From contig NZ_JAGINW010000001.1 in the NCBI RefSeq assembly GCF_017876405.1, positions 5,407,203 through 5,471,202 of the forward strand: a DNA stretch of 64,000 bases, in the 5' to 3' direction. The position numbers were made by a program, and so were the translations under genes. Within the stretch, counting starts at the first letter, position 1; every line of letters begins with the position of its first letter. Below, one piece after another: positions 17,765 to 25,918 of the stretch. Below the pieces are notes generated by a model, which searched no databases, had not been told where the DNA came from, and was given only the letters and a program-made list of their open reading frames with translations. The stretch is from Kibdelosporangium banguiense (GTDB lineage: Bacteria; Actinomycetota; Actinomycetes; Mycobacteriales; Pseudonocardiaceae).

Positions 17765-20691
17765 TGGGCACACCCTCGACCACCTCGCGTTCCCCACTGC
17801 GTGCGAGCGGGCCCGCAGGCAGGGCCGACGTCATCGCCGGTGTCGACCTCGGCACGTGGTCGTCAGTGGTCACACTCTTCTGCAACCAGCAGATCCGCGC
17901 GCTCACCTTCGACCCGGCCGTGATCGGCAAGTTGCGTGCCGGTCTCGCGGACCTCCTGGGATCACCGGAGTTGCGCTCGCTGGACGCCGAGATCCGCACG
18001 GAACTCGCCGAAATCGCCCAGCAGGCGGCCGAACTGCGGAGTCTTCCGCCGTTCCGGTCGCTCGACGAGCTGATAGGGCATCTCGGTACCGGTGACGACC
18101 CGCAGACCAGTGCCGCACTTACTCGTGCCACGGCCGTTGCGGTGGAACGGCTGCTCGGCTACCAGAGCCATTCGAGTCTCCGGGCCACCTTGGCTCTTCG
18201 CCTGCATCGCATGTACGACACGGCGTTCGACCAGCCCGCGCTGCGCGTCAGCCATCTGTGGCCGATGCCGATCAACCGCTATGGAACGTATGAGGTGACG
18301 AGCATCCTGTCCGTGCCTCGTGAAGGCGACATCACCGACGGACATCTGCTCGACGACACCGCCTCCGTGTTCACCGCGTCCGGAATCCAGTTCCCTGGAA
18401 TGAAACGCTGGCTCAACCGGGTCCAGCCGGTGAACGAACTCATGGACGTGCGGTTGCCCGACGGCTGGTTGCCTGAGAGTGAAGTCCTGCTCGGCCAGGC
18501 AGTGCACGACCTGGTACGCCGGGTCGAGACCGATGTGCTCGGCAACAGCCTGGTGGACGGACTCGACCTGCCGGGTGCCCGCCTGCGGCAGTTCGTCGCC
18601 ACCTACCCGACCACTCTCGCCCCGCAGGCGAAGGAGCGGATGCGCCGGTTCGTCCGCGACTCACTGGGCTGTCTGGACTGCGAGCTGCGGATGTCCTGGG
18701 ACGAGGCTGTCGGGTCCGGGATGTACTTCGTGATGCGGACCATGGCGGGCTTCCGCGAGGCCGGCCTGGACGCCTTCCGCCACCGCGCCCGTCCGTTGCC
18801 CGGGATGGACGGCCGGGGCTGGCGGCAGCACATGCTGATCATCGACATCGGTGGTGGCACAACCGATATCGCGCTGCTCGCGATCGACCTGTTCGACCGG
18901 ACGGCCCGGCCACGTGCCGGGGCCGATGACGAGCCGGAGACCCAGGGACGTGAGTACGAGCTCAAGCCCCAGGTACTGGGTACGACAGGGCATCCCCAGC
19001 TCGGCGGCGACCTGCTCACCCTGCGGATGTTCTACTGGCTCAAGGCGGCGATCGCCGACGTCCTGCACGCCGACCACCCGCAGGCGCCGTTCGTGCCGAA
19101 GGTCATCGGCTCGCGGAGCCTGAACCCGGTGCCACTGGCGATCCGTCAGGCGTTGCGGGATCTCGTTCCCACGCACCACAAGGATGCGAGCCACGGGCCG
19201 GCGCTCACCCTGCGGCCGAGGACGGCGTCGTTCGAGAAGCTCTGGACCGAGGTCGAGAACGGCAAGGCCAACCCGGTGGACCCGTCGGTGTGCCAGGACG
19301 CGGGCGGCCGCAAGTTCCGGCTGTCGGAGGCGTTGGTCAAGGAGTTGCCCGACACCGAGTGGTCGGCGAAACTGGCCGCGCACACCGGTGACATCGAGCT
19401 GACCGCCGACGAGTTCGGCTCACTGCTGCGGCCGATCGTCGAGGTCGCGGCGGGTCTGGCCGCGGATCTCGTCCGCCGCTCGCTCGGCGACGACCCGGAC
19501 GCGCGGCTCGACATCGTCGCGCTGTCCGGCCGGACCACCAACATGCCTGGTGTGGACCGGATCGTGGCCGACACGCTCGCGCAGGAACTCGCCCGGGCGG
19601 ACGGCGGGCGCCCGGTGGCGTGGGATCCAGGTGGCATCGTGGTCGAGCGGACACATGCCAAACAGGCGGCCTCGATCGGCGCGACGTGGGCGGCCGGCGG
19701 GGATGCCTACAACCCCGGGGAGTGCGATTTCGGACGAGACGTGGTCCGGGTCGACGTCGGCAATCTGCTCGCCACACTGCCGGTGGACCTCGGTCTGGCC
19801 GGTCCGGAAGGCAAGTCCGAACCCGTGCTGCGCGCCGGGACGCCGTTCGACATGGCCGACCCAAGTGGACGGTTCGCCCGCTGCTCGTTCACCCGGTCGC
19901 GGTGGCGCAGGCTGAGCCCGCTCACCTCGTTGCACCGGATCCTTGCCTCCTCGGTCCGTGAGGACATCCACTCCATGATGTGGGGCGTCTACGGCCACGA
20001 TCGTGACGAGGCCAACTCCGGCACGGTCTGGTTCCAGATCCAGGTCGACCAAGAGCTGACGCCCAAGCTGTTGCTGTGCAAGGGAACCGCCGATGGAGTA
20101 CGGCCCTGGCTGCATCCCGACGAGGGCGCGGCGCTGGCCTCGGTCGCCAAGGTGGACCTGCGCTCCCAGCAGCGTCTGGCCGATCACTTCGACGGTCAGA
20201 AGCTGGTGACAGTGCCCAGGATCGAAGCCGTACGGGTCGGGGACACCGCTGCGGCACCGGTTGAACTGTTCGCCGCGGGCCCCGCTGAGCAGGCGCTTAC
20301 CTGCGCTGTTCCTACCGACGGTGGTGCGCAACGAGCATGGGACGCCGGGTTGGCCGGTGACTTCGACCGGACAGCCGGGATCTCCGCGGCGCCGCTGCCG
20401 ATCACCGCCGCACCGGACCGGTACCGGCTGGTCGTCGACGGTATCGAGATCGAGGAAGACCTGGAGCCACCGGCCTTCCTGCCCGGCGCCGGCCCGGGAA
20501 TGAACACCCCGTACTGGGTGGTGCTCGACGACCGTGGGGTCCTGCGAGTGCACGCGGGCTACCCGGCCTACCTGGCCACCGACTCGCTCAAGCAGATGAG
20601 GGCGTGCCCCGGCGTTGTCCACGTCGCCGACATGGAGGAAGGCGACCCCATGTGGGATCCCCGTTGGGACCCGTTCACGGGTGATCACTGA
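17761..20691 (+). CDS. Giant Hsp70/actin-fold ATPase, SrfB-like
   Basis: A 976-residue ASKHA-fold protein. The phosphate-1 loop is GVDLGTWSS at 27-35, phosphate-2 is IIDIGGGTTDIA at 360-371, a GGDLLT like the Hsp70 GGEDFD site is at 415-420, and the adenosine loop is LSGRTTNMPG at 588-597. The spacing is stretched by inserts compared with DnaK, and about 330 residues of unrecognised sequence follow. Size and domain order match SrfB-type proteins. Start ATG 17761 overlaps the previous stop; an ATG one codon later is equally possible. An ATP-driven partner of the adjacent GTPase is inferred. Confidence 0.78.
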   Translation: MMGTPSTTSRSPLRASGPAGRADVIAGVDLGTWSSVVTLFCNQQIRALTFDPAVIGKLRAGLADLLGSPELRSLDAEIRTELAEIAQQAAELRSLPPFRSLDELIGHLGTGDDPQTSAALTRATAVAVERLLGYQSHSSLRATLALRLHRMYDTAFDQPALRVSHLWPMPINRYGTYEVTSILSVPREGDITDGHLLDDTASVFTASGIQFPGMKRWLNRVQPVNELMDVRLPDGWLPESEVLLGQAVHDLVRRVETDVLGNSLVDGLDLPGARLRQFVATYPTTLAPQAKERMRRFVRDSLGCLDCELRMSWDEAVGSGMYFVMRTMAGFREAGLDAFRHRARPLPGMDGRGWRQHMLIIDIGGGTTDIALLAIDLFDRTARPRAGADDEPETQGREYELKPQVLGTTGHPQLGGDLLTLRMFYWLKAAIADVLHADHPQAPFVPKVIGSRSLNPVPLAIRQALRDLVPTHHKDASHGPALTLRPRTASFEKLWTEVENGKANPVDPSVCQDAGGRKFRLSEALVKELPDTEWSAKLAAHTGDIELTADEFGSLLRPIVEVAAGLAADLVRRSLGDDPDARLDIVALSGRTTNMPGVDRIVADTLAQELARADGGRPVAWDPGGIVVERTHAKQAASIGATWAAGGDAYNPGECDFGRDVVRVDVGNLLATLPVDLGLAGPEGKSEPVLRAGTPFDMADPSGRFARCSFTRSRWRRLSPLTSLHRILASSVREDIHSMMWGVYGHDRDEANSGTVWFQIQVDQELTPKLLLCKGTADGVRPWLHPDEGAALASVAKVDLRSQQRLADHFDGQKLVTVPRIEAVRVGDTAAAPVELFAAGPAEQALTCAVPTDGGAQRAWDAGLAGDFDRTAGISAAPLPITAAPDRYRLVVDGIEIEEDLEPPAFLPGAGPGMNTPYWVVLDDRGVLRVHAGYPAYLATDSLKQMRACPGVVHVADMEEGDPMWDPRWDPFTGDH

Positions 20692-21650
20692 TGCCGGGCG
20701 ATCTCCCGGACCGCGCCGCGCTCGCCGCCGCCGTCGGCCGGATCCACGATCATCTGATCGGACTGACCGACGCCCTCGGCGAGTTGCACGCACTCCTCGC
20801 GCCGGATGAGGCCGTCGTCGAAACGGCGGAACCGAGTCCCATGCGACGCGTGTGGCTCGAACTCGGTGGAGACGGCGACATCGAGGAGGAACAACTCCCG
20901 ATCCACCTGACCTGCCTGGCCCAGCGTCTCGGCCCCGGTCCGAAGCTGGATGCCGTGCTCGCCACGGGCGTTCCCCAGGAGCTGCCGTCCTCGCCGGAGC
21001 TGGACGACCTGGTCGCGGAACTCGACCCGCAGCTCGCGGACGCCGTGCGGCTGATGGTCCAGCTGGCGGAGCATGACACCACGCTGATCTGGATCGACAC
21101 GAAGACATCGCAGTCAACGGTCCATATAGGACGGATTGGGGATTGTTACGAGGAAGTGCGGACTGCCGTCAACGATCTGCTTTCCGCGCCGCCGGAAGCC
21201 AGTCGTGACAGCGTAGTCATCCGGGCAGTGTGGCTGGACTCCTTGTTGCGCCGCCTGATCCCCGTCGACAGGAGTCATGAGCCGATGCGTCTGGTGCCTC
21301 CGGAGAAAGGCAGCGCATGGGCGAACGCGCTGGAAGCATCCCTGGACGCGGTCCGGCGGATCAGCAAACAGGCAGACGCCGCCGTGGAAGCCGGTTGCCC
21401 GCCGCAGGACATCCCGATGACCGAAGCCGTATCGCATCACCACACGCGTATGAACACCTCTCTGGTTCTGCATGTCGAGCCGGAACAGGACAACAAGGTC
21501 CTGTGGTGCCTGCGCGTGTGGGCCGGACGGGACAACCACGGCACATTCTCGGCCGTCGACAACGCTCGGGTGATCTTCGGCCGTGATCCGAACCCCCGCT
21601 CCATCCCAGGAGGACGCCATGTCGCAACTGAAGCAAAGCATCGACCGTGA
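20691..21650 (+). CDS. Unknown soluble protein in the dynamin/Hsp70-like operon
   Basis: A 319-residue acidic protein without signal peptide, membrane helix or recognised motif. The N-terminal 60 residues are helical, the centre has a strand-rich block around TTLIWIDTKTSQSTVHIGRI, and the C-terminal part ends in a Trp-rich block (VLWCLRVWAGRDN). The start overlaps the stop of the Hsp70-like gene (TGATG), so coupled translation and a role as its cofactor are plausible, but there is no sign of a GrpE or J domain. Its 3' end overlaps the next gene by 32 nt. Confidence 0.65.
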   Translation: MPGDLPDRAALAAAVGRIHDHLIGLTDALGELHALLAPDEAVVETAEPSPMRRVWLELGGDGDIEEEQLPIHLTCLAQRLGPGPKLDAVLATGVPQELPSSPELDDLVAELDPQLADAVRLMVQLAEHDTTLIWIDTKTSQSTVHIGRIGDCYEEVRTAVNDLLSAPPEASRDSVVIRAVWLDSLLRRLIPVDRSHEPMRLVPPEKGSAWANALEASLDAVRRISKQADAAVEAGCPPQDIPMTEAVSHHHTRMNTSLVLHVEPEQDNKVLWCLRVWAGRDNHGTFSAVDNARVIFGRDPNPRSIPGGRHVATEAKHRP

Positions 21651-22530
21651 CCCGCTGCTCGCCCGGCTGGGTGAGCGCAGATCCGAGCTGCGCGAGGAGA
21701 TCGCCACGGAGATTCGCGGCCGGATAGCCGGACTGTCCACACTGGAACTTCTCACGCTGACCACGGCCTCAGGGCAGACCCTGCCGCCGAAGGTCAGCGC
21801 GAGCTACGCGGGACAGTTGGCGAAGTACCTGCGCAGCCCGGACTCCGGGCTGTCCAGCCGGGTGGAAACCGTGACGCAGGAAGCGGTTGTGGCGGCGGCC
21901 CTGCGGTTCTACCAGTCCGACGACGTGGTCGACGACCTGTCGGAACATCTGGGCCGCCAGATCGTGCAACGCGCGGACATCCAGGCGTTGCTGGCCAAGG
22001 AGCTGTCCGCGGTCGGCAAAATGATCGGCCGGGAGGGAAAGGATTTCCTGGCTGTCGCGGGCAAGAACACCGGGTCCCAAGCATTGCAGCAGGCCGTCAG
22101 CTCCGCGTTGCACACCTCAGTCGGCTCGGCCCTGGCCGCACTGGTGGCCAAGGCGTTGACCCTGCCCGTCGTCAAGGTGGCGATAGCCAAGGCGCTCGCG
22201 GCCGCGCTGGCCAGCGCCGCGTTCCAGAAACTGGTGCTGATCGCGGCCAAGAAGGTGGGCGTCACCGTCATCGTGCAGATGATCCTGGTCAAGCTGCTCG
22301 GCGTGAGCAGCGCCGGCCTGCTCGGCATCGTCGTCCTGCCGGTGATCGCCGCGATCCTCTACCACGAGTACCGGCAGTTCCCGGCCAAGGTGGGAAACCA
22401 GGTGGCCGAAGCCGTCTCCGCCCGGATCGCCGAGTCCGGTGACGAACTCGACGACGCGGTCGTCGGCGCCTACCTCGACTCCGCACTGGACGCCGTCATC
22501 GACTACATCCGCGACCTAGCTGTGCAGTAA
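21619..22530 (+). CDS. Unknown protein with hydrophobic helical C-terminal half
   Basis: A 303-residue protein. Residues 1-120 are charged and helical; residues about 155-255 are dominated by Ala/Leu/Val helices ending in a convincing membrane segment (SSAGLLGIVVLPVIAAILY), and the last 50 are charged again. This suggests a membrane-inserting or pore-like element, which is inference. ATG 21619 has AGGAGG 5 nt upstream, a much better ribosome site than the longer frame offers, and starts inside the previous gene. A 44-nt gap with its own GGAGGAG precedes the following dynamin gene, so expression may be set separately there. Confidence 0.65.
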   Translation: MSQLKQSIDRDPLLARLGERRSELREEIATEIRGRIAGLSTLELLTLTTASGQTLPPKVSASYAGQLAKYLRSPDSGLSSRVETVTQEAVVAAALRFYQSDDVVDDLSEHLGRQIVQRADIQALLAKELSAVGKMIGREGKDFLAVAGKNTGSQALQQAVSSALHTSVGSALAALVAKALTLPVVKVAIAKALAAALASAAFQKLVLIAAKKVGVTVIVQMILVKLLGVSSAGLLGIVVLPVIAAILYHEYRQFPAKVGNQVAEAVSARIAESGDELDDAVVGAYLDSALDAVIDYIRDLAVQ

Positions 22531-22574
22531 CCGTCCATTGCGGACAAAATCGCCCGTTGGAGGAGTGACCCTCG

Positions 22575-24398
22575 ATGAGTTTCTTCTACACCACCGGACA
22601 GCACCGATCGGAGATCGAACGCAGACTGGATCTCGTGTCCGAGCGGTTGCACCGTTTCACCGATCTGGACAAGCAATGGTCCGCGCCGCCGGCACTGGAG
22701 TTCGGCGCGGCGATCGAGCAGATATCGCGGATCCAGGAGCGGTATCACGAGCCGTTCCGGCTCGCCGTGGTCGGCGAGTTCAACGTCGGCAAGAGCACCC
22801 TCATCAACGGGCTGCTCGGCCTGCCCGGGACCCTGCCGGAAGGTATAGTCCCCACGACAGGTGCGGTGACCGAACTCTGGCACGGCAACGGAACCGGCAC
22901 CGTTGTCTCAAGCGAAGGCAAGACGTTGTTCGAGGGTTCGCTCGAGGACGCGCGGGAATACTGCGACCAGCGGACCGAACAGGGACACCAGGTCAACGGC
23001 CTGGGCACGCGGGTCATCCTGCGAGCGGACTCCAGCCTGCTGGAGAACCTGGTCATCATCGACACACCCGGGCTGGGCGCCAACGTTCTGGACGACCAGG
23101 TGACGTTCGACGCGCTCCGCATCGCAGACGCGGCTCTGCTGGTACTCAGCGGACTCCAGCCCGGTGGTGAGGACTCGTTGTTGCTGTCGGAACGTCTGCG
23201 CGCCGCGAACCGCAAGCTGATCACCGTGGTCACCAGGATCGACCAGGTCGCCGACGAACTGGACACGGTGTACGCCTCGGTGACCAAGGAATTCGGCGCA
23301 GTGTCCACAGGTGACCCGATCGGCGTCTACTCCCCGGGGATCTGCCGTGCCTTCACCGATCTGAAGCAGGCGGAGGAACTGGGCGACGATGACTTGGCGC
23401 AGCAGGCCAGGCAGCAGCTGACCGACTTCGGGTACACCCGGCTGCGGGAGGTTCTGACCGACACCTTCATGCTGGGAGACGCCGGTACCCGACGGGCACT
23501 GACTGCCCTGACCGATCTGCGCACCATCGTGCTCGGACTCCAGGATGACACGGAGGCTGAGGCCCGCGAGGCGAGAAAACAGGCCGCACAGCTGACGCAG
23601 GACATCTCCGAACTGGACGCACATCTGCACAACGTGCTCACCAACAAGGAGATCTTCCTGCGTGCGAAGGTGGCCGAGGTCGTCGACGAGCACGTCGGTG
23701 ACCTGATGAACCGGCTGTCGGAGGCCTCGGACGCGTTCATCATGAGCCTCGCGGAGGGCCGGTTCACGCTCGGACTCCAGGCGCTGGTGGGCAAGATGTC
23801 CCAGAGGCAGCGTGAACGGGTCGAGCGGCGGCTCGCCGACGATTTCGAGGACATCTTCCCCAGGTCCAACTACGACATGACGGTCCGGACGATCGCGGTG
23901 CGGCTACGCCCGTTGATGGAACTCGAATGGCGGGAGGCCATCACGCTGTTCCAGATCAAGGCGCCTGACATGGTCAACATCGAGAAACTCACCCGGAAAC
24001 TCGCCGAGTCCACGGGCTCGATGGTGCTCAGCGGAACCAGCCAGCTCGCCGCGGCGGTTGCATTGCTCTTCGTGCCGGGCGCGCAACTCATCGACGCGGC
24101 GATCCTCGTCGGCGCGAGCGGAGTACGCACTGTCCAGGGCCAGAAACTGCCCAAGAAGATCGCGGCGATCCAGCAACAGACCCGGATCCGTCTGCAGTCG
24201 GAACGGGCCAAGCTCTGGATCGAGCTGACCGAGACCTTCCAGGCCGCCAACGCCGAAGTGGCCGAGACGATCAAGGCGCCGGTGGTGGCCCGCCGCACCG
24301 CCCGCCAGCAGCAGGCGGCCGAGGGCGTCGAGCTGGCCGACCGCTGGGCCCAGGTCGCTGACGACCTCGGCAAACTGGCTCGTGAGGAGCAGACATGA
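22575..24398 (+). CDS. Bacterial dynamin-like protein
   Basis: A 607-residue dynamin-like GTPase close to the bacterial BDLP type. G1 is GEFNVGKST at 67-75, the switch-I threonines are in PTTGAVT near 98, G3 is DTPG at 163-166 and G4 is TRID at 220-223. A long helical stalk follows with a hydrophobic paddle-like stretch near 485-515 (SGTSQLAAAVALLFVPGAQL), the likely membrane-contact tip. Such proteins bind and remodel membranes as GTP-driven oligomers and often act in pairs, here probably with the next two products. Start ATG 22575 with GGAGGAG upstream. Confidence 0.88.
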   Translation: MSFFYTTGQHRSEIERRLDLVSERLHRFTDLDKQWSAPPALEFGAAIEQISRIQERYHEPFRLAVVGEFNVGKSTLINGLLGLPGTLPEGIVPTTGAVTELWHGNGTGTVVSSEGKTLFEGSLEDAREYCDQRTEQGHQVNGLGTRVILRADSSLLENLVIIDTPGLGANVLDDQVTFDALRIADAALLVLSGLQPGGEDSLLLSERLRAANRKLITVVTRIDQVADELDTVYASVTKEFGAVSTGDPIGVYSPGICRAFTDLKQAEELGDDDLAQQARQQLTDFGYTRLREVLTDTFMLGDAGTRRALTALTDLRTIVLGLQDDTEAEAREARKQAAQLTQDISELDAHLHNVLTNKEIFLRAKVAEVVDEHVGDLMNRLSEASDAFIMSLAEGRFTLGLQALVGKMSQRQRERVERRLADDFEDIFPRSNYDMTVRTIAVRLRPLMELEWREAITLFQIKAPDMVNIEKLTRKLAESTGSMVLSGTSQLAAAVALLFVPGAQLIDAAILVGASGVRTVQGQKLPKKIAAIQQQTRIRLQSERAKLWIELTETFQAANAEVAETIKAPVVARRTARQQQAAEGVELADRWAQVADDLGKLAREEQT

Positions 24399-25918
24399 TC
24401 CGCGCCGAGATCGCTGCCGCGACGGCCGCCTTCGCCACCGCCGGGATCGGCGGAGCCGATGCTCTCGCGGAACTCACCGGTTTCCTGAACGCCCCGCCCA
24501 CGGTGCTGGTCGCCGGGCTCAAGGGGACCGGCAAGACGCGGGTGGTCCACGCGCTGGCCGAAACGATGCCCGATGTGGTGGTCGTGGAGCGTGGCCTGCA
24601 TGACGTGCCCGCTCTCTGGGACGTCCTGGTGCTGCTGACCCCGGCGGACCGGGTGTTGTCCCAGGCCGAGGAATCCTTGGTGCGGCAGGCCAGAAACCGT
24701 GGCCAGGTGGTCACTGTCCTTGTCACACGGGCGGATCTGTTCGGCGCGGACCGTGACAGTGCGGTCGACGAGATCGAGCGTCTGCGCCTGGCTCCGCGGC
24801 TTCGGCCTCTCGGTGTCCGATGGCGGTTCGCCGGTCGCGAGGACAACATAGCCGGTCTTGGCGTGCGGGACCTGCTGGGCACGGATCGCGAGGCTGGGCA
24901 CGAGCCCGCCGTCCGGGCCGCGTTCAGAGAAATTCTTGACTCGGCCGTCACACAGCTGTCCGCACGCGTGCCGACCCGGGACGAAGAGCGGGCCGCGCTT
25001 GCCGAAGCCGGTGCGCAACTGTCGCTTGTGGAGTCTGCGCTGTCCGCATTGCCGGCGAGTGCCGCGACGCGCGTGGCTGATCGCCTCCTCACCGCAGAGA
25101 CCCGGGTACAAGAGGCGGCGCACGCCACTGTGCCCCAGGCGGTTGTGTGGGTCTCGGCGATGGGGGTAGGTCCGTGGGAGCCGGTCATGAGCTCACTCCG
25201 GGAAGCCTGGTCGGATCTGCAACGTACTACAGCGGATGTCGTCGAGCTGGAGCGTGAACACTTTCAGCAAGAAGTCGGCAGGCTCAGCACCAAGATCCGT
25301 TCGGTGGCGGCCGCGCTGGCGATCTCCCTGACCGGCGAACACAAACCACAGCCTCAATGGAATGCCACAGACGCCCCGGACGCCGATTTTGTGGCCTCCA
25401 TGGACCTCGACGGAGTAGAGCACGCCCTCAAACAGATCTGCCAGGCGGAGGTGGACCGGCTCGCCAAGACGCAAGCGGAGGGACAGCAGGACTGGAAGAT
25501 CGATCCCGCCCGCCTGCGCCCCAAGCGGGATCCCGCCGGCCAGGAGAAGCAGAAACCTGGCCGCGCGATCAAACGGCGTTTGCGGGACCTCGGTGGTGAG
25601 TTGCGGCAGTACGGCGAACGGTTTGTCACTGAGGCGGATTCGTTGCTGGCTCCCAAGTTCGTCGACAACGTTTCGCACGAACTGGTTTCCGCTGTCGACC
25701 GGCTTCTCGGCGTCAGGTACGCCGCCCTGGTGGTCGGACTGCGAAACATAGTCCGCCGTGCCGCGCTGGCCGAAAGTACTGCCGCAGCGGAAGTTCTGCG
25801 TTCCCATGTGGACGATATGGCCGCTGAGCTGTCGGACCGGCACGCCTGGAGCGCTGGATATGACGAGATCCTGCGTGTGCGTCAACGCATCGGGGGTGAG
25901 TCGGCTGAACCTGTTTGA
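24395..25918 (+). CDS. P-loop GTPase-like protein with coiled-coil C-terminus
   Basis: A 507-residue protein with an N-terminal P-loop domain: Walker A GLKGTGKT at 41-48 and a G4-like TRAD at 111-114. The G3 region is reduced (the stretch after G1 is only about 30 residues to a hydrophobic VLVLL), so the GTPase domain is short and perhaps inactive. The C-terminal two thirds are helical and charged (for example residues 360-400, rich in Lys, Arg and Gln). It overlaps the dynamin gene by 4 nt and the next gene by 23 nt. I infer a dynamin partner; the exact family is not recognised. Confidence 0.7.
   Translation: MIRAEIAAATAAFATAGIGGADALAELTGFLNAPPTVLVAGLKGTGKTRVVHALAETMPDVVVVERGLHDVPALWDVLVLLTPADRVLSQAEESLVRQARNRGQVVTVLVTRADLFGADRDSAVDEIERLRLAPRLRPLGVRWRFAGREDNIAGLGVRDLLGTDREAGHEPAVRAAFREILDSAVTQLSARVPTRDEERAALAEAGAQLSLVESALSALPASAATRVADRLLTAETRVQEAAHATVPQAVVWVSAMGVGPWEPVMSSLREAWSDLQRTTADVVELEREHFQQEVGRLSTKIRSVAAALAISLTGEHKPQPQWNATDAPDADFVASMDLDGVEHALKQICQAEVDRLAKTQAEGQQDWKIDPARLRPKRDPAGQEKQKPGRAIKRRLRDLGGELRQYGERFVTEADSLLAPKFVDNVSHELVSAVDRLLGVRYAALVVGLRNIVRRAALAESTAAAEVLRSHVDDMAAELSDRHAWSAGYDEILRVRQRIGGESAEPV

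Noticed and set aside
20691..21650. The 319-residue protein as a GrpE or J-domain cochaperone for the Hsp70-like protein
   Set aside because: No HPD motif and no GrpE-like long helix plus beta tail; only position would support it.
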